Assembly: GCA_937959275.1 (NCBI GenBank)
Contig: CALGLU010000018.1
Coordinates: 62,001 to 126,000, forward strand
Origin: an uncultured Saprospiraceae bacterium
GTDB lineage: Bacteria; Bacteroidota; Bacteroidia; Chitinophagales; Saprospiraceae
Direction: 5' to 3'
Length of the DNA: 64,000 nt
The notes beneath the pieces are model-generated. The model had not been told where the DNA came from and searched no databases. It saw only the letters and a list, made by a program, of their open reading frames with translations. This document shows positions 50,544-60,802 of the stretch, one piece after another. The first letter of the stretch is position 1, and each line of letters opens with the position of its first letter. The position numbers and the translations under genes are program-made.

Positions 50544-50619
50544 CAAATATACCTGTCCGACTACCGGTGGATCTGTCCTGACAAAAATTGACATTGTTGT
50601 TATTATTGTTATTGCTAAA

Positions 50620-50697
50620 TCACCTATCCACCAATCCACAACTCTACCAATCACCAATCCACCATTCCACCAATCACCAATCCACCAATCACCAATT
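50620..50697. repeat. CACCAAT repeats (7- and 8-bp units)
   Basis: Alternating CACCAAT and CCACCAAT units up to the end of the DUF5686 gene, a fourth base composition with the same 7-bp step. Confidence 0.85.
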
Positions 50698-53162
50698 CAA
50701 AACAAAATAGAAGTACTAACAACGACACCAAAGGAATTAATACTAGGTACACAGTCCGCAAGAGGGCCACAATCAAAATGATCTCTAGCCCAAACGGCAT
50801 CTACCCTAAACAGTCTCACAATCCCAAAGCCCACATTATCCAAGCCTATATGAAATTCATCGTAATAGTCCTGTGTGTTGGACTTTACAAATTTGTATCC
50901 TCCCACAAGTTGCCACTGCGTCTTATTAAGTAGCGGTACTTTACTTAATAAAAAGCCTTTAAAATGGTGCTGAAAATGACCTTGTGCAAAGCCTCCATCT
51001 GCACTATAATCATAGTACGGCAGTAAATAGAATCGGCTCCGATCAAAACTACTTGCTACATGTGTCTGATTGCCCAAAAAATGAAAATAATCAATAAACT
51101 GTGTCGGACCATCACCTAGGAAGGTGCCTCCCATAAGCTTCAGATAGCTATCACCATAAATACCTGCATCAACTCGCTTTGTCAGGCTAGCATAGAGCAA
51201 ATGATAATCAACATCGCTACCCAATGTCGGTAAGCCTCCTTTGTAGTATACATCTAAAATCGGCCATCGCGAACGTGTCTTAAATGTTTGATAGGGATGA
51301 GACCAGATCTCACGTCCAAACTGAAACCTCAAGGCTAACCTGAAAATCAAGACTTGGTGCTCCTCAAACGCAGGTGCATCATCTCCTGGCAATTGAGGAT
51401 TATTAGAACTAAACTTCTCTTCTGTTAGATTATACCGATTCACAAGCGCACTTCGATTTTCATAATCAATCGAAGTCCTCAAATAAATCGTGTTGCCTAA
51501 ATCTCTTGACAATTTAAAAGACAGATATTCCTTGTCATAGGCCTTTAAATAATTACGTTTAAAAAATAGGGTGAAGATCGAATTTAAGCCTTCGGCTATT
51601 GGTTCCTGCTGACTATACTGTGTCAGTTTTTTTCCGCCCTCGATTCGATAGCGGAGGTTATCAAATCTGTCATCTCTATATTCAGCAAAAAAAGTAGGGC
51701 GGACTGTTTTCTCTGACAAGCCATAATTTACATCTACTCCCGCTCTGAAGACCTTTGTTCTTTGTTCATTAAAAAACTTTGAGGTCTTTAAGCCTACTGA
51801 TGAATGCCAGCCTTGAATCGAATTGAGTCTAACACTACTAATCGGTGAAGAATACGAAAAAGAAGTTCTCTGAATCGAATTTTGGCGTGTATACCCAGTA
51901 AGTATACTTAAGATTTTAAATTGATTAGCTTCTCGATCTATGGAATCTAAATATGCTGGACTCTCCTTTATGATCCGAATGCTGTCCTTCACCACATAGT
52001 CAAGTCGTTCTTCATACGTCAGAGGCATTGGTCGGATACTATCCCAATAGCGCTCAGTGTGTTGATTGGCTTCTTCTAATACTTTGTAGACTTCTCTACT
52101 AAAGATTGATTCTTGGACTTCACCAATTACATATTGAGAATAGACTGCTGCAAAACTACCTTGAAGATTAAAGCCCATTGCCCCAACTTTAAATTTGATG
52201 ACGTTTGATAAAGGCACCCATACTTTCTCGACAACAGGCGCATATACCTGCTTAAAATTTATGGTATCTATAAATGGTAATTGAGTCGCCTCCTTCGTTA
52301 GAGAGAGATCTACACTATGGATATTCCATAATTCTTCTACGATATACAGATGACCAAAAAAGACATTCCCATATTTATTTTTAGGGATCACCTTTATTTT
52401 ATTCACCGCAGTTCCATCCTCTTCATATTGCACGCCTTCCAATCTATACTTATAATGGGCCATAGCGTTAGAGGCAATCGGCGAGACCATATCTCGATTT
52501 AATTCGACACTATTATCATAAAAGCTATACTCCATTTCTTTCGCACTATTGAAGCTATAGCCTTGAGGTTCACCACTCACTTTTGAAGACGACATGATTT
52601 CCTTTTGCTTACCATCTTTCGTATATAATTTTGACACCGACTCAGATAAGTATACGATTCCCTGCCGATTCGAATCCAGCACTCCTTCCAGATCTCCGAC
52701 ATCAATGCCCATTATTTTCTTAGGAGCTGAGGTAATTTTATTAAATCCTCGCATATAAACATCACATTCATAATTACTCAATTGGTCTTTATGAAATTGA
52801 CGTTTGGCTTGTGCTTGCCGAATGATGGCGTATGCAGGATCTTCAGCATCTGCCGCTATCACAATCTCTTCCATCTCATAGCGTTGCACTTCAAGAATGA
52901 CATCCATTTTGGATGGAGAATCCAATGATTTTGTCACCGTATTATAGCCAACATACTGATAGACAATGTCATAGGCCCCTGAAATCAAATCGAGCTCGTA
53001 GTAGCCATCAACATTTGTCGTTGTTCCATTAGATGTATTTTTTAAATAAACATTGACATAGGAAAGTGGCTCACCATCAGTATCAACCACACGGCCTACA
53101 ATCTGAGCAGACGCACTCCATGCCATACCAATCACTAAAAGGAAGATAGTCAATCTTTGCAT
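50697..53162 (-). CDS. DUF5686 outer-membrane protein with carboxypeptidase regulatory-like domain
   Basis: 821 residues. Signal peptide MQRLTIFLLVIGMAWSASAQ, then a CarboxypepD_reg-like beta sandwich (about 22-95, GRVVDTDGEPLSYVNVYLKN). The DUF5686 region starts with AEDPAYAIIRQAQAKRQFHK. The C-terminal half is rich in alternating strands with final aromatic/hydrophobic residues (STSILF), consistent with an outer-membrane beta-barrel. Function is unknown; the family is common in Bacteroidota. Confidence 0.87.
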   Translation of the reverse strand: MQRLTIFLLVIGMAWSASAQIVGRVVDTDGEPLSYVNVYLKNTSNGTTTNVDGYYELDLISGAYDIVYQYVGYNTVTKSLDSPSKMDVILEVQRYEMEEIVIAADAEDPAYAIIRQAQAKRQFHKDQLSNYECDVYMRGFNKITSAPKKIMGIDVGDLEGVLDSNRQGIVYLSESVSKLYTKDGKQKEIMSSSKVSGEPQGYSFNSAKEMEYSFYDNSVELNRDMVSPIASNAMAHYKYRLEGVQYEEDGTAVNKIKVIPKNKYGNVFFGHLYIVEELWNIHSVDLSLTKEATQLPFIDTINFKQVYAPVVEKVWVPLSNVIKFKVGAMGFNLQGSFAAVYSQYVIGEVQESIFSREVYKVLEEANQHTERYWDSIRPMPLTYEERLDYVVKDSIRIIKESPAYLDSIDREANQFKILSILTGYTRQNSIQRTSFSYSSPISSVRLNSIQGWHSSVGLKTSKFFNEQRTKVFRAGVDVNYGLSEKTVRPTFFAEYRDDRFDNLRYRIEGGKKLTQYSQQEPIAEGLNSIFTLFFKRNYLKAYDKEYLSFKLSRDLGNTIYLRTSIDYENRSALVNRYNLTEEKFSSNNPQLPGDDAPAFEEHQVLIFRLALRFQFGREIWSHPYQTFKTRSRWPILDVYYKGGLPTLGSDVDYHLLYASLTKRVDAGIYGDSYLKLMGGTFLGDGPTQFIDYFHFLGNQTHVASSFDRSRFYLLPYYDYSADGGFAQGHFQHHFKGFLLSKVPLLNKTQWQLVGGYKFVKSNTQDYYDEFHIGLDNVGFGIVRLFRVDAVWARDHFDCGPLADCVPSINSFGVVVSTSILF

Positions 53163-53570
53163 AGAGCTTTAACGAAATATTTTCAAGCTTAGTTTGTACT
53201 CCCTTTGGTCGCAGTGTTGAATGTTGAGTTTTGAATGTTGAGTGCTGGAACGCAGCAAAGGTGATGGACCGAAACCAAGTGGAGCCATCGGGATTGAATG
53301 GAAGATGAATTTGGAAGTGGGAAAACGGGAGCTTAATAATAACTAAAAATTTAAATTCGACTTAAATACAACTATGTACAATGGGTTATCGACTTTTTAA
53401 TCCACTATCGACAATTGACTATAGACTTTTCAATCCATCTATGGACTATGGACAATGGGCTATCGACTTTTCAATCAACTATCGACAATAGACTATGGAC
53501 AATGAGCTATCGACTTTTCAATCCACTATCGACCATCGACAATAGACTATGGACAATTTTGATTTTGATT
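53163..53570. repeat. Intergenic heptamer repeats (GTGTTGA and CTATCGA families)
   Basis: 53214-53248 is five GTGTTGA-type units. From about 53380 to 53565 the DNA is CTATCGA, CTATGGA, CTATAGA and CAATNGA units in 7-bp register, with the longer word CTATCGACTTTTCAATC recurring about every 50-75 bp. No gene is seen. Confidence 0.85.
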
Positions 53571-53571
53571 T

Positions 53572-53606
53572 AAAAAGGGCCAACATTAATGAATGCTGAC
53601 CCTCTT
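53572..53606 (-). terminator. Terminator-like hairpin of the decayed 3' end copy
   Basis: Minus strand GGGTCAGCATT / AATGTTGGCCC with wobble pairs, followed by TTTTT. It corresponds in position to the terminator at 53811-53840. Confidence 0.7.
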
Positions 53607-53765
53607 TTCTATTATCATTATCAGTAAATGGAAAAAATCTATTATCATTCCAGCTTATTCATTAAAACATTGCTGTCAATTTTCCATTCCCAATAAGAAA
53701 AATAATCTCTGGGATGAGGTACTTTATCTTATAAAATCATCAGTTGTTGTAGTTGCCGAAGATTC
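53607..53765 (-). pseudogene. Decayed duplicate of the T9SS sorting-domain 3' end
   Basis: This stretch matches the last ~120 bp and trailer of the adjacent giant gene, offset by 237 bp. In the best frame it reads VPHPRDYFSYWEW and then NKLE-stop at 53645, against LPHPGVYFIHIGN and IKLE-stop in the intact gene at 53882. Substitutions and lost frame further upstream mark it as a relic of a tandem duplication. Confidence 0.75.
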
Positions 53766-53810
53766 CATTTCTTTTGATTTTGATTTTGATTTTGATTTAA
53801 ATTTCGATTT

Positions 53811-53840
53811 GAAAAGGGCCGGCAAGGTTCATACCGGCCC
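53811..53840 (-). terminator. Terminator after the giant T9SS cargo gene
   Basis: Minus strand GGGCCGG / CCGGCCC stem with an 11-nt loop followed by TTTTC. About 42 bp beyond the stop codon. Confidence 0.85.
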
Positions 53841-53881
53841 TCGTTTCTATTATCATTATCGGTATTCGAAAAAGTCTATTA

Positions 53882-56800
53882 TCATTCTAGCTTAATCATT
53901 TTTTCTGTAACTGTTGTTTTTCCATTTCCAATATGAATAAAGTAAACTCCGGGATGAGGTAGTATATCTTTCGAAATTTTCAGCTGATGTTGTCCAGCTT
54001 TATAAGGCTGCGTGGTTGCATACATGACTAGACCTTGTGTGTCTGTAATATGAATCGTTGCCTCGCCATCTTTACTATCTGCATATTGTATGCTTGTAAA
54101 ATCATACCAGGGATTTGGCCGTATGTCCTGAATCATAAAACGCTGAACTGGATCAAGTATCGAAAGCTCGACATCTAACTCTTGTAATGCAGCTGAGCTG
54201 TACGCCTCTGCCACATTAATAAGCTGAATTGCATCCTTTACTTCAATTGTTTTGGTAGCTGTAACGTGTAATGTAAACAAGGGTGATTCTTCAGAAAGCT
54301 GTACGCCTTCTGCAATGGGAATTGATATCGTCGTCTTATCATGCTGAGAATAATAGGCATTATCAATAGATATCTGATTTGAACTGAGTTGATCTATTCT
54401 CAATGCCTTAGCATTGAATTCCAAATGCAGACCTCGTAAATCAATCGCCTGGCTAGTATAAATAGGTATCTGAATTGACTGACCTTTTAGGACTATTTGA
54501 TTTGTAACTTCAAGAGTCAAGCGACTAAGATTTCTATTTTCTGATTGGCCCAAAACACTGCCATCAACATCTCCATATTTTACTCCAACGAAGTTTAAAA
54601 ATAAATCATCGTTCAATTCATTAATAAAGTAGCTATCGGGAACATCAGCAATAAATGGCTGTGTCGGATCTGTAAATTGATAGGCCCCATCAACAAATAA
54701 CCATGACTCATCATTTCCTGGTTTCTCTTTATTTCCTAAAATAATCTGTTGAAGCATAATTAAATCGGCGATCGTGATTGACTGACTCTTATTCACATCT
54801 GCAGCTAACATCAAATAGGGATCTGCCAGCTGTTTAAGACCCAGAATATGTTGCTGAATAAGTATCATATCCGTAATCGAAACACCATTTAAATAATCAT
54901 CCGACTTAGTTGGCTTGATACTATATTGACCTCCTGTTGGCATCGAAGCAAATAAATAGCGACCATCTTCAGCGGTCATGCGACGATCATTGCTATCTCC
55001 ATCCAGATTGACTTCTACATTCATGACAGCCTGAGCCAGCGAAGTCTCTATGCGGCCCTGCACATTAATAAGATTGCCTGATGGGATTTCGGGACATAAG
55101 CCATTATCACTAATAGCCACAAAAGACGTACAATGGGAACTGTTGCCATTTGAGTCTATGGCATATATCTCCACTTCATAAGGTTTGTCTGTGATACTAT
55201 CGCAGCTAAGCACAATCTGATCAACAATATTTATCGGATCAAAACTAACATCAACATCTAAACCACAAGGGTGAAATGCAGCGGCTACAAAATGCTTGGT
55301 TTCTAAAATGGCTAAATTTGCATCTGGTTTTTCATCTCCTATTGTATCAACAGGTACTAAGGCTGCTGAAATACCAGCTACGCAAGACAGCGTTGGTGCC
55401 TTACAAACTTTAATTTCCACCTCTTGAGTATGGACAGCAAAATTGCCACAATCATCAAAAGCAAGGTATCTAATCGAATAGTTACCGACACCAAAATTAA
55501 GCTCAATTAAATTACCATCACCATTTATAGAAACTCCATCTTTTGAAATCCGATAAGAATAGGCAATATCTCCACCACAGCCATCAGAGACAATCGGACC
55601 TTGAATCGATAAAAATGTCGAATCACAATCCGCAGTAGAATTACAAAACATCGTATCTACAGGCATGCTTTCAAATGTTGGCGCATCATTGTCTGTCAAC
55701 AAAATACGCTGCTCAAATACAAATGGATCTGCCTTTGATCCTGGCCCATCTGTGGCACACCAGTCAATAACTTTCCATGTTCTCAGAAATTCTCTACAAA
55801 AATTATCTACGCTATTAGGTGGACCATCTAAAGCTAGTCTAATGGTATCAATTGTAGAACTGATCCCAACAAGATTACAATCTCCCATGGGAATATTCGG
55901 TGTGAAGTTTAACACAGGATTTGGAATTCGACATGCTTCTCTTTCGATGATCGGCCTAAATGTGTTGGGCGGAATAACCAATGGCTCACCATCTTCAAAG
56001 GTGATCGTCTGGGTGCACTCATCAACCAATTCTCCATCCCGATTCCTTAAGCGAATCGTGCGAGTCAACTCTCCCACTCCACAATCATTTAGTCTATCTA
56101 GTATAACATCTTCTATATCATATCGATCTGGGCAATTATCTGTGATCATGTAATTTCCAAAAAAGGCACTCAAATTTGTTTCATCAAAAGCAAAATTACA
56201 ATCCTCAGTCCTAGCTGCAGGACAAATAAGTTCTCCTTCATTTTTATCCACGACACAGACAGACACCATACAATACGACAGATTACCTGACATATCTGAG
56301 ACTTGCAAAATAGCCATAAACGACGTATCGACATCACTGCATTCTATCAATATCTTATCTGCATAAGGATGATCTTCTATATTAAGTGTATCATCCATCC
56401 GAGCAATTAAATAAGAGACAGAGTCACAATCATCATAACTGCCACCGTTTATTTTATAGGCACTTAAATATGTACCGCCAATTTCTCCAAATCCGATCTT
56501 AAGGCTGTTTTCGCAAATGGCCACAGGTGGTGTTAAATCTGCCACTGTGACAACCGTTATGCATTGACTCGAATTCACACAATCTGTTACCGTATACACC
56601 ACATCATGGACGCCGACCGGCAATAGGATAACACCTCCATTTGTACTGAGTGATCCTCCGGCAGAAGAGATCGATACATCCAGATTTGTATCACAAGCAT
56701 CAGCAACTGTGGCTGATGGCAAAGTGACGACAGCCGTGCAATTTGTTGTCGTTGTGGTTTCAATAAAATCTGCTGGGCAAGAGATTGTCGGTGCATCTAC

Positions 56801-58024
56801 ATCTGAAATTTCAATAATCTGAGGAAAACTAATATGCTCTTCGACGCCACAAGTCCATTGCAGAACATGCCACATTCTTGTGATCATCTGTCCGCAAGGC
56901 GTATCAAACGAAGTGTCTTCATAACTAACAAATACTGAACAGCTCAACGGGAGGCCGTCTGGTAACAAAGAATAACATGTCTCAAATGTATCCTCTGTAC
57001 CAATTGGTGTTGGGGTCACACAATACTGTGGAACACCAGTCACTGCAGGATCTGAGTCTTCCATGCACCCAATCACAGTTTTTTCAGGCCAGACAACATT
57101 ACTGAGATCTGCATCTTCTATGGTAATTGTTTGGACACAAGTCGTATTCGTAGGTCCTTGTGGTGTTATGATTTGGTATGTTCTAATCAATTGTTTTGGC
57201 ATATCAGAGATGCAGTCTTGTCTATTTTCTACTTCACTAATGAGGATAATATCTGGAGGTAGGCACTGTGATGATGCCGAAGGTGGCGGTATGAGATCCA
57301 TCTCAATGCAGGTGGATGTAATCTCAGTATTCATCTCATCACAAACAAATGAAGGTGAGCCATAATATTCCACATTCACATAACCCCAACAGCAAACACC
57401 TCCACAACACAATTGATACTGATAGGTCTCCCCTACGTCATCTAATGTAAAGGCATTATCTCGAGGTGTGCCATCCATTTCCATAATGGTCACTATACAC
57501 GCATCAGGACAACTAACAACATTAGTCCCTATAACATCTTGTATTGTAATTGTCCCAGAACACGTTGTTGGATTAAGTGAATGGTTAATTGTTCCAGTGC
57601 ATTTTAAGGCATCGGGTTCAGCTTGTTCAATGATTAATGTTGACTGGCATCTTTGTGAGTTTGAAGATGCATCAATCACATCGTATTCAATCACATATAT
57701 TCCAGCTGGCACAGGGGAACCTGGAAATACTCGTAAAGATGATGTAGGTGATGGATCACAATTGTCTGCACCTGATGGTGGCGTGATGGCGGCTCGATCT
57801 AAAGTTGCCAATTCGCATACCATTGGATCTAAAACAATTTTAACGAATTGATTGACTAGACAAGTCGGCGGTATCTGATCGACACCATCCGGAGGACATT
57901 GAGCATAACTCACTTGGTAGGAAATGATCAAAGCAATTACAAACATTGCAATGCGTTGTAGGAAACTACCGGACAGACCAATACTGGTCACAGGTAGAAT
58001 TAAAATGCGGTCTTGGGAGTGCAT
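53882..58024 (-). CDS. Giant secreted T9SS cargo protein with HYR-like and dockerin-like segments
   Basis: 1380 residues. The N-terminus contains a hydrophobic signal (about 24-41, ending SYAQ). A long series of immunoglobulin-like HYR-type repeats with Cys pairs follows (phrases such as DVDAPTISCPADF, VADLTPPVAICEN, LTDNDAPTF). Then a carboxypeptidase regulatory-like domain (about 985-1038), a dockerin-like pair of helices (NGVSITDMILIQQHILGLKQ, then SITIADLIMLQQIILG, about 1045-1105), a cohesin-like beta segment, and a T9SS type A sorting tail (from about 1298, RPNPWYDFTSIQY, ending KMIKLE). Probably a surface or extracellular protein; no catalytic domain is seen. Paralogue of the gene at the right edge. 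Confidence 0.87.
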   Translation of the reverse strand: MHSQDRILILPVTSIGLSGSFLQRIAMFVIALIISYQVSYAQCPPDGVDQIPPTCLVNQFVKIVLDPMVCELATLDRAAITPPSGADNCDPSPTSSLRVFPGSPVPAGIYVIEYDVIDASSNSQRCQSTLIIEQAEPDALKCTGTINHSLNPTTCSGTITIQDVIGTNVVSCPDACIVTIMEMDGTPRDNAFTLDDVGETYQYQLCCGGVCCWGYVNVEYYGSPSFVCDEMNTEITSTCIEMDLIPPPSASSQCLPPDIILISEVENRQDCISDMPKQLIRTYQIITPQGPTNTTCVQTITIEDADLSNVVWPEKTVIGCMEDSDPAVTGVPQYCVTPTPIGTEDTFETCYSLLPDGLPLSCSVFVSYEDTSFDTPCGQMITRMWHVLQWTCGVEEHISFPQIIEISDVDAPTISCPADFIETTTTTNCTAVVTLPSATVADACDTNLDVSISSAGGSLSTNGGVILLPVGVHDVVYTVTDCVNSSQCITVVTVADLTPPVAICENSLKIGFGEIGGTYLSAYKINGGSYDDCDSVSYLIARMDDTLNIEDHPYADKILIECSDVDTSFMAILQVSDMSGNLSYCMVSVCVVDKNEGELICPAARTEDCNFAFDETNLSAFFGNYMITDNCPDRYDIEDVILDRLNDCGVGELTRTIRLRNRDGELVDECTQTITFEDGEPLVIPPNTFRPIIEREACRIPNPVLNFTPNIPMGDCNLVGISSTIDTIRLALDGPPNSVDNFCREFLRTWKVIDWCATDGPGSKADPFVFEQRILLTDNDAPTFESMPVDTMFCNSTADCDSTFLSIQGPIVSDGCGGDIAYSYRISKDGVSINGDGNLIELNFGVGNYSIRYLAFDDCGNFAVHTQEVEIKVCKAPTLSCVAGISAALVPVDTIGDEKPDANLAILETKHFVAAAFHPCGLDVDVSFDPINIVDQIVLSCDSITDKPYEVEIYAIDSNGNSSHCTSFVAISDNGLCPEIPSGNLINVQGRIETSLAQAVMNVEVNLDGDSNDRRMTAEDGRYLFASMPTGGQYSIKPTKSDDYLNGVSITDMILIQQHILGLKQLADPYLMLAADVNKSQSITIADLIMLQQIILGNKEKPGNDESWLFVDGAYQFTDPTQPFIADVPDSYFINELNDDLFLNFVGVKYGDVDGSVLGQSENRNLSRLTLEVTNQIVLKGQSIQIPIYTSQAIDLRGLHLEFNAKALRIDQLSSNQISIDNAYYSQHDKTTISIPIAEGVQLSEESPLFTLHVTATKTIEVKDAIQLINVAEAYSSAALQELDVELSILDPVQRFMIQDIRPNPWYDFTSIQYADSKDGEATIHITDTQGLVMYATTQPYKAGQHQLKISKDILPHPGVYFIHIGNGKTTVTEKMIKLE

Positions 58025-58434
58025 AACCTAATTCTATTGTTAAAAAAATCGGTGCTCTATTATTACTCTCTATAACGGTTCACTTTATCGCATGAGCTAT
58101 TGTATCTGCAATAGCAAATGGATAGTTTACTGTGATTGATGTTGTCAGCCTTGCACTCTTGAAATTAAAATCGGTTTTCAAGATCTATCTTCAGGACAAC
58201 GAGGATGTGTCAAGCATCCGATGCTGATGTTTTGGGTGACCAACGTCGAATGTGATAGCAAACATATTACAATTTTTAGCAATATGAAGAATCTTTGATA
58301 TTTTTTTTCATTAATTTTTTGTCTCGAAGACTGAGAATAAAGCATACATCAATTGTTTAGGTCAATATTTTTTTGAGATATGCTACGTTTTCTGTTGGAG
58401 CTTTGTAACTTTAAAGACAACTTTACACTACACT
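58025..58434. other. Divergent upstream region of the giant cargo gene and the helicase
   Basis: No gene is seen. A nested stem lies at about 58138-58200 (GTTGTC/GACAAC outside, CTTGAAA/TTTTCAAG inside), followed by GGATG/CATCC. It must contain the promoters of both divergent genes, but I find no exact TANNTTTG box. Confidence 0.5.
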
Positions 58435-60603
58435 ATGATTAATCGAGAACGCCAGCTTGCTGAGGATTTTGTGCTCAATACACATTGTTCTGTTTTTTTA
58501 ACCGGAAAAGCAGGAACTGGAAAAACAACCCTACTCAAAGAAATTTTATCTAAAACAGCTAAGAAAACTGTTGTGGTCGCTCCAACCGGAGTTGCTGCTA
58601 TTAATGCGGGCGGCGTCACGATTCATTCGATGTTTCAATTGCCCCCGAGTTGTTTTGTACCAACTCATGAATTTTATCCCAACGAGCGGGTTACGAATTG
58701 GAGTATTCTTGCAAAGGGCCAGAGACTTCGCTCGGAGCAACGCCAACTCCTCATCGAATTAGAGTTATTAATTATTGATGAGATTAGCATGGTGCGTGCT
58801 GATCTTCTTGACGCTATTGATTATACGCTCCGACGGATTCGTAAAAAAACAAAGCCTTTTGGTGGTGTTCAGTTGCTCGTAATAGGAGACTTATTTCAGC
58901 TAGCTCCCGTAGTCAAGCAATCAGATTGGTCGGTCCTGTCTAATTTTTACAATAGCCCCTTTTTCTTCGATGCACTATCTTGGAAAGCAAGCAAGCCAAT
59001 TGTTATCGAACTCCAGCATGTCTATCGTCAAGAAGATGAAACGTTTATTCGCGTACTAAATACAATTAGAAATGGCGAGGCTTCCGATGGTGATCTAGAC
59101 ATATTGAATCAACAATTTAATCCAGTCCAATCAACAGAAAACATCATTCGCTTAACCACTCATAACTACAAGGCGAATGCACTAAATAATAAAATGCTCG
59201 CCGCCTTAAAAGTGAATCCAATTCAATTGTCTGCTAATGTTACGGGGCAGTTTAACGAATCGGCCTACCCCACTCCTGAGACAATTACTTTAAAAAAAGG
59301 AGCGCAGGTCATGTTTATTCGCAATGATCCTGATGGACAATTTTTCAATGGGAAAATAGGTGTTGTCAAAGAGATGGTTGACAAAGAACTCAGTATCTAT
59401 ATTCCAAAAGAAGATCGGACCATCATGCTTAATCGCATGAGCTGGGAAAATATAAAATATCACGTCGACAAAAAAACAAAAGAAGTCGAGAAGGAGACCT
59501 GTGGTACGTTTGAACAATATCCACTCCGTCTCGCATGGGCAGTCACTGTCCATAAAAGTCAAGGGCTGACATTTGACGAATTGATAGTCGACTTAGAAGA
59601 TAGCTTTGCAGCAGGGCAACTCTATGTCGCGCTGAGTCGAAGCCGTTCGCTAGAGGGTTTGCACTTATCATCAAAGCTCAGTCTTAAAAATGTCATTATT
59701 GATCAGCGCATCAGCAACTATTATAAACAAGCACTCGAGCAAGAGAATCTCGATGAGATCTTGCAAGAAGCCAAAGAAGCCTACCAAACTCAATTATTAA
59801 TCTCCTCATTTTCATTTGAAAAAGTCACTGCGTATGCCGAGTCATGGGAGGCCTATTTATTATCGCATGAACCACCTTCAAAAGCAGACGCTGTTCGATT
59901 TAGTACGAGTCTATTCAGGTCAATTGATCAATTGCAGGATGTGGCGCAGCGCTTTCAAGGTCAGCTCATTGTACTCCTACAGTCAACAGACGAAGAGTCA
60001 ACACAGACCATCATCGCACGTGCTCAAAAAGCAATCGGCTATTTCACAGAAGAGTTTTTCAGAAAAACGATTGAGCCTTTGGAAAAACACATTGGTGAGT
60101 GGAAATCAAAATCAAAGAGTCGGAGTTATGTTTATGCCTCTGAGGAATTGGGCAGTCATTTTTGGGATAAGATGAAACAGCTGTATGCCTTAACATTTCA
60201 AGGGCAAGCACTACATTCAGGAGAAGAAAAATACAAACCCGTAAAGCTCTTTAATCCAGATAAGCCAAAACGAGTCGTTGGAGAAACCTATGTCGAAACG
60301 ATGAAACTATTTGACAAAGGCTTCTCTCCTGCAGAAATTGCTAAAGCGCGTGGCATGGCTCTCGGCACTATCGAATCGCATATGTCTAGATTCTTAAAAG
60401 AAGGAAAAATTGATATTGATGATTTGCTAGACGATGATCGCATCAAGCAATTACAGACCTTTTTACATGATCGTATCGAACAAGGCTCTAATGAGATTAT
60501 GCAAGCCTGCACATTTGATATCAGTTATACAGAAATACGCTGGATGAAGAGCTGGATGAAACAAAAAAATAGTCAAGACACAGGTAACCCAAACAAAACA
60601 TAA
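58435..60603 (+). CDS. Pif1-like ATP-dependent helicase with C-terminal helix-turn-helix
   Basis: 722 residues. SF1 helicase of the Pif1/RecD group: Walker A GKAGTGKTT (24-32), the APTGVAA motif, Walker B LLIIDEISMV, GDLFQLAPV, and late motifs VHKSQGLTFDELIVDLED and GQLYVALSRSRS. These enzymes unwind DNA 5' to 3' and resolve G-quadruplex or stalled forks. From about residue 620 lies GETYVETMKLFDKGFSPAEI and then ARGMALGTIESHMSRFLKEG, a helix-turn-helix like the one found at RecQ C-termini. Appears monocistronic. Confidence 0.9.
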   Translation: MINRERQLAEDFVLNTHCSVFLTGKAGTGKTTLLKEILSKTAKKTVVVAPTGVAAINAGGVTIHSMFQLPPSCFVPTHEFYPNERVTNWSILAKGQRLRSEQRQLLIELELLIIDEISMVRADLLDAIDYTLRRIRKKTKPFGGVQLLVIGDLFQLAPVVKQSDWSVLSNFYNSPFFFDALSWKASKPIVIELQHVYRQEDETFIRVLNTIRNGEASDGDLDILNQQFNPVQSTENIIRLTTHNYKANALNNKMLAALKVNPIQLSANVTGQFNESAYPTPETITLKKGAQVMFIRNDPDGQFFNGKIGVVKEMVDKELSIYIPKEDRTIMLNRMSWENIKYHVDKKTKEVEKETCGTFEQYPLRLAWAVTVHKSQGLTFDELIVDLEDSFAAGQLYVALSRSRSLEGLHLSSKLSLKNVIIDQRISNYYKQALEQENLDEILQEAKEAYQTQLLISSFSFEKVTAYAESWEAYLLSHEPPSKADAVRFSTSLFRSIDQLQDVAQRFQGQLIVLLQSTDEESTQTIIARAQKAIGYFTEEFFRKTIEPLEKHIGEWKSKSKSRSYVYASEELGSHFWDKMKQLYALTFQGQALHSGEEKYKPVKLFNPDKPKRVVGETYVETMKLFDKGFSPAEIAKARGMALGTIESHMSRFLKEGKIDIDDLLDDDRIKQLQTFLHDRIEQGSNEIMQACTFDISYTEIRWMKSWMKQKNSQDTGNPNKT

Positions 60604-60802
60604 CGTCCCTCAGACATTCCTGTCTGAGAAATTATCAGAATAGGAAGTTTGTGTGAATGAGTTTTGTGATATCATACATAATGCATTTATATCTCTACCA
60701 CCCCTATTGGATTACAATTTTGACTGTATATAGGCAACCAGAGAACATCAAAACAGCTTGCAAAAATTACCAAATATTGGTACATGTACAGTAAACAAAG
60801 AT

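Noticed and set aside
53593-53895. Plus-strand 100-codon frame
   Set aside because: Overlaps the decayed T9SS tail, a terminator and a GATTTT microsatellite-like run; not protein-like.
55665-56153. 162-codon plus-strand frame inside the giant cargo gene
   Set aside because: Antisense to HYR-like repeats with clear coding signal on the minus strand; no family resemblance.
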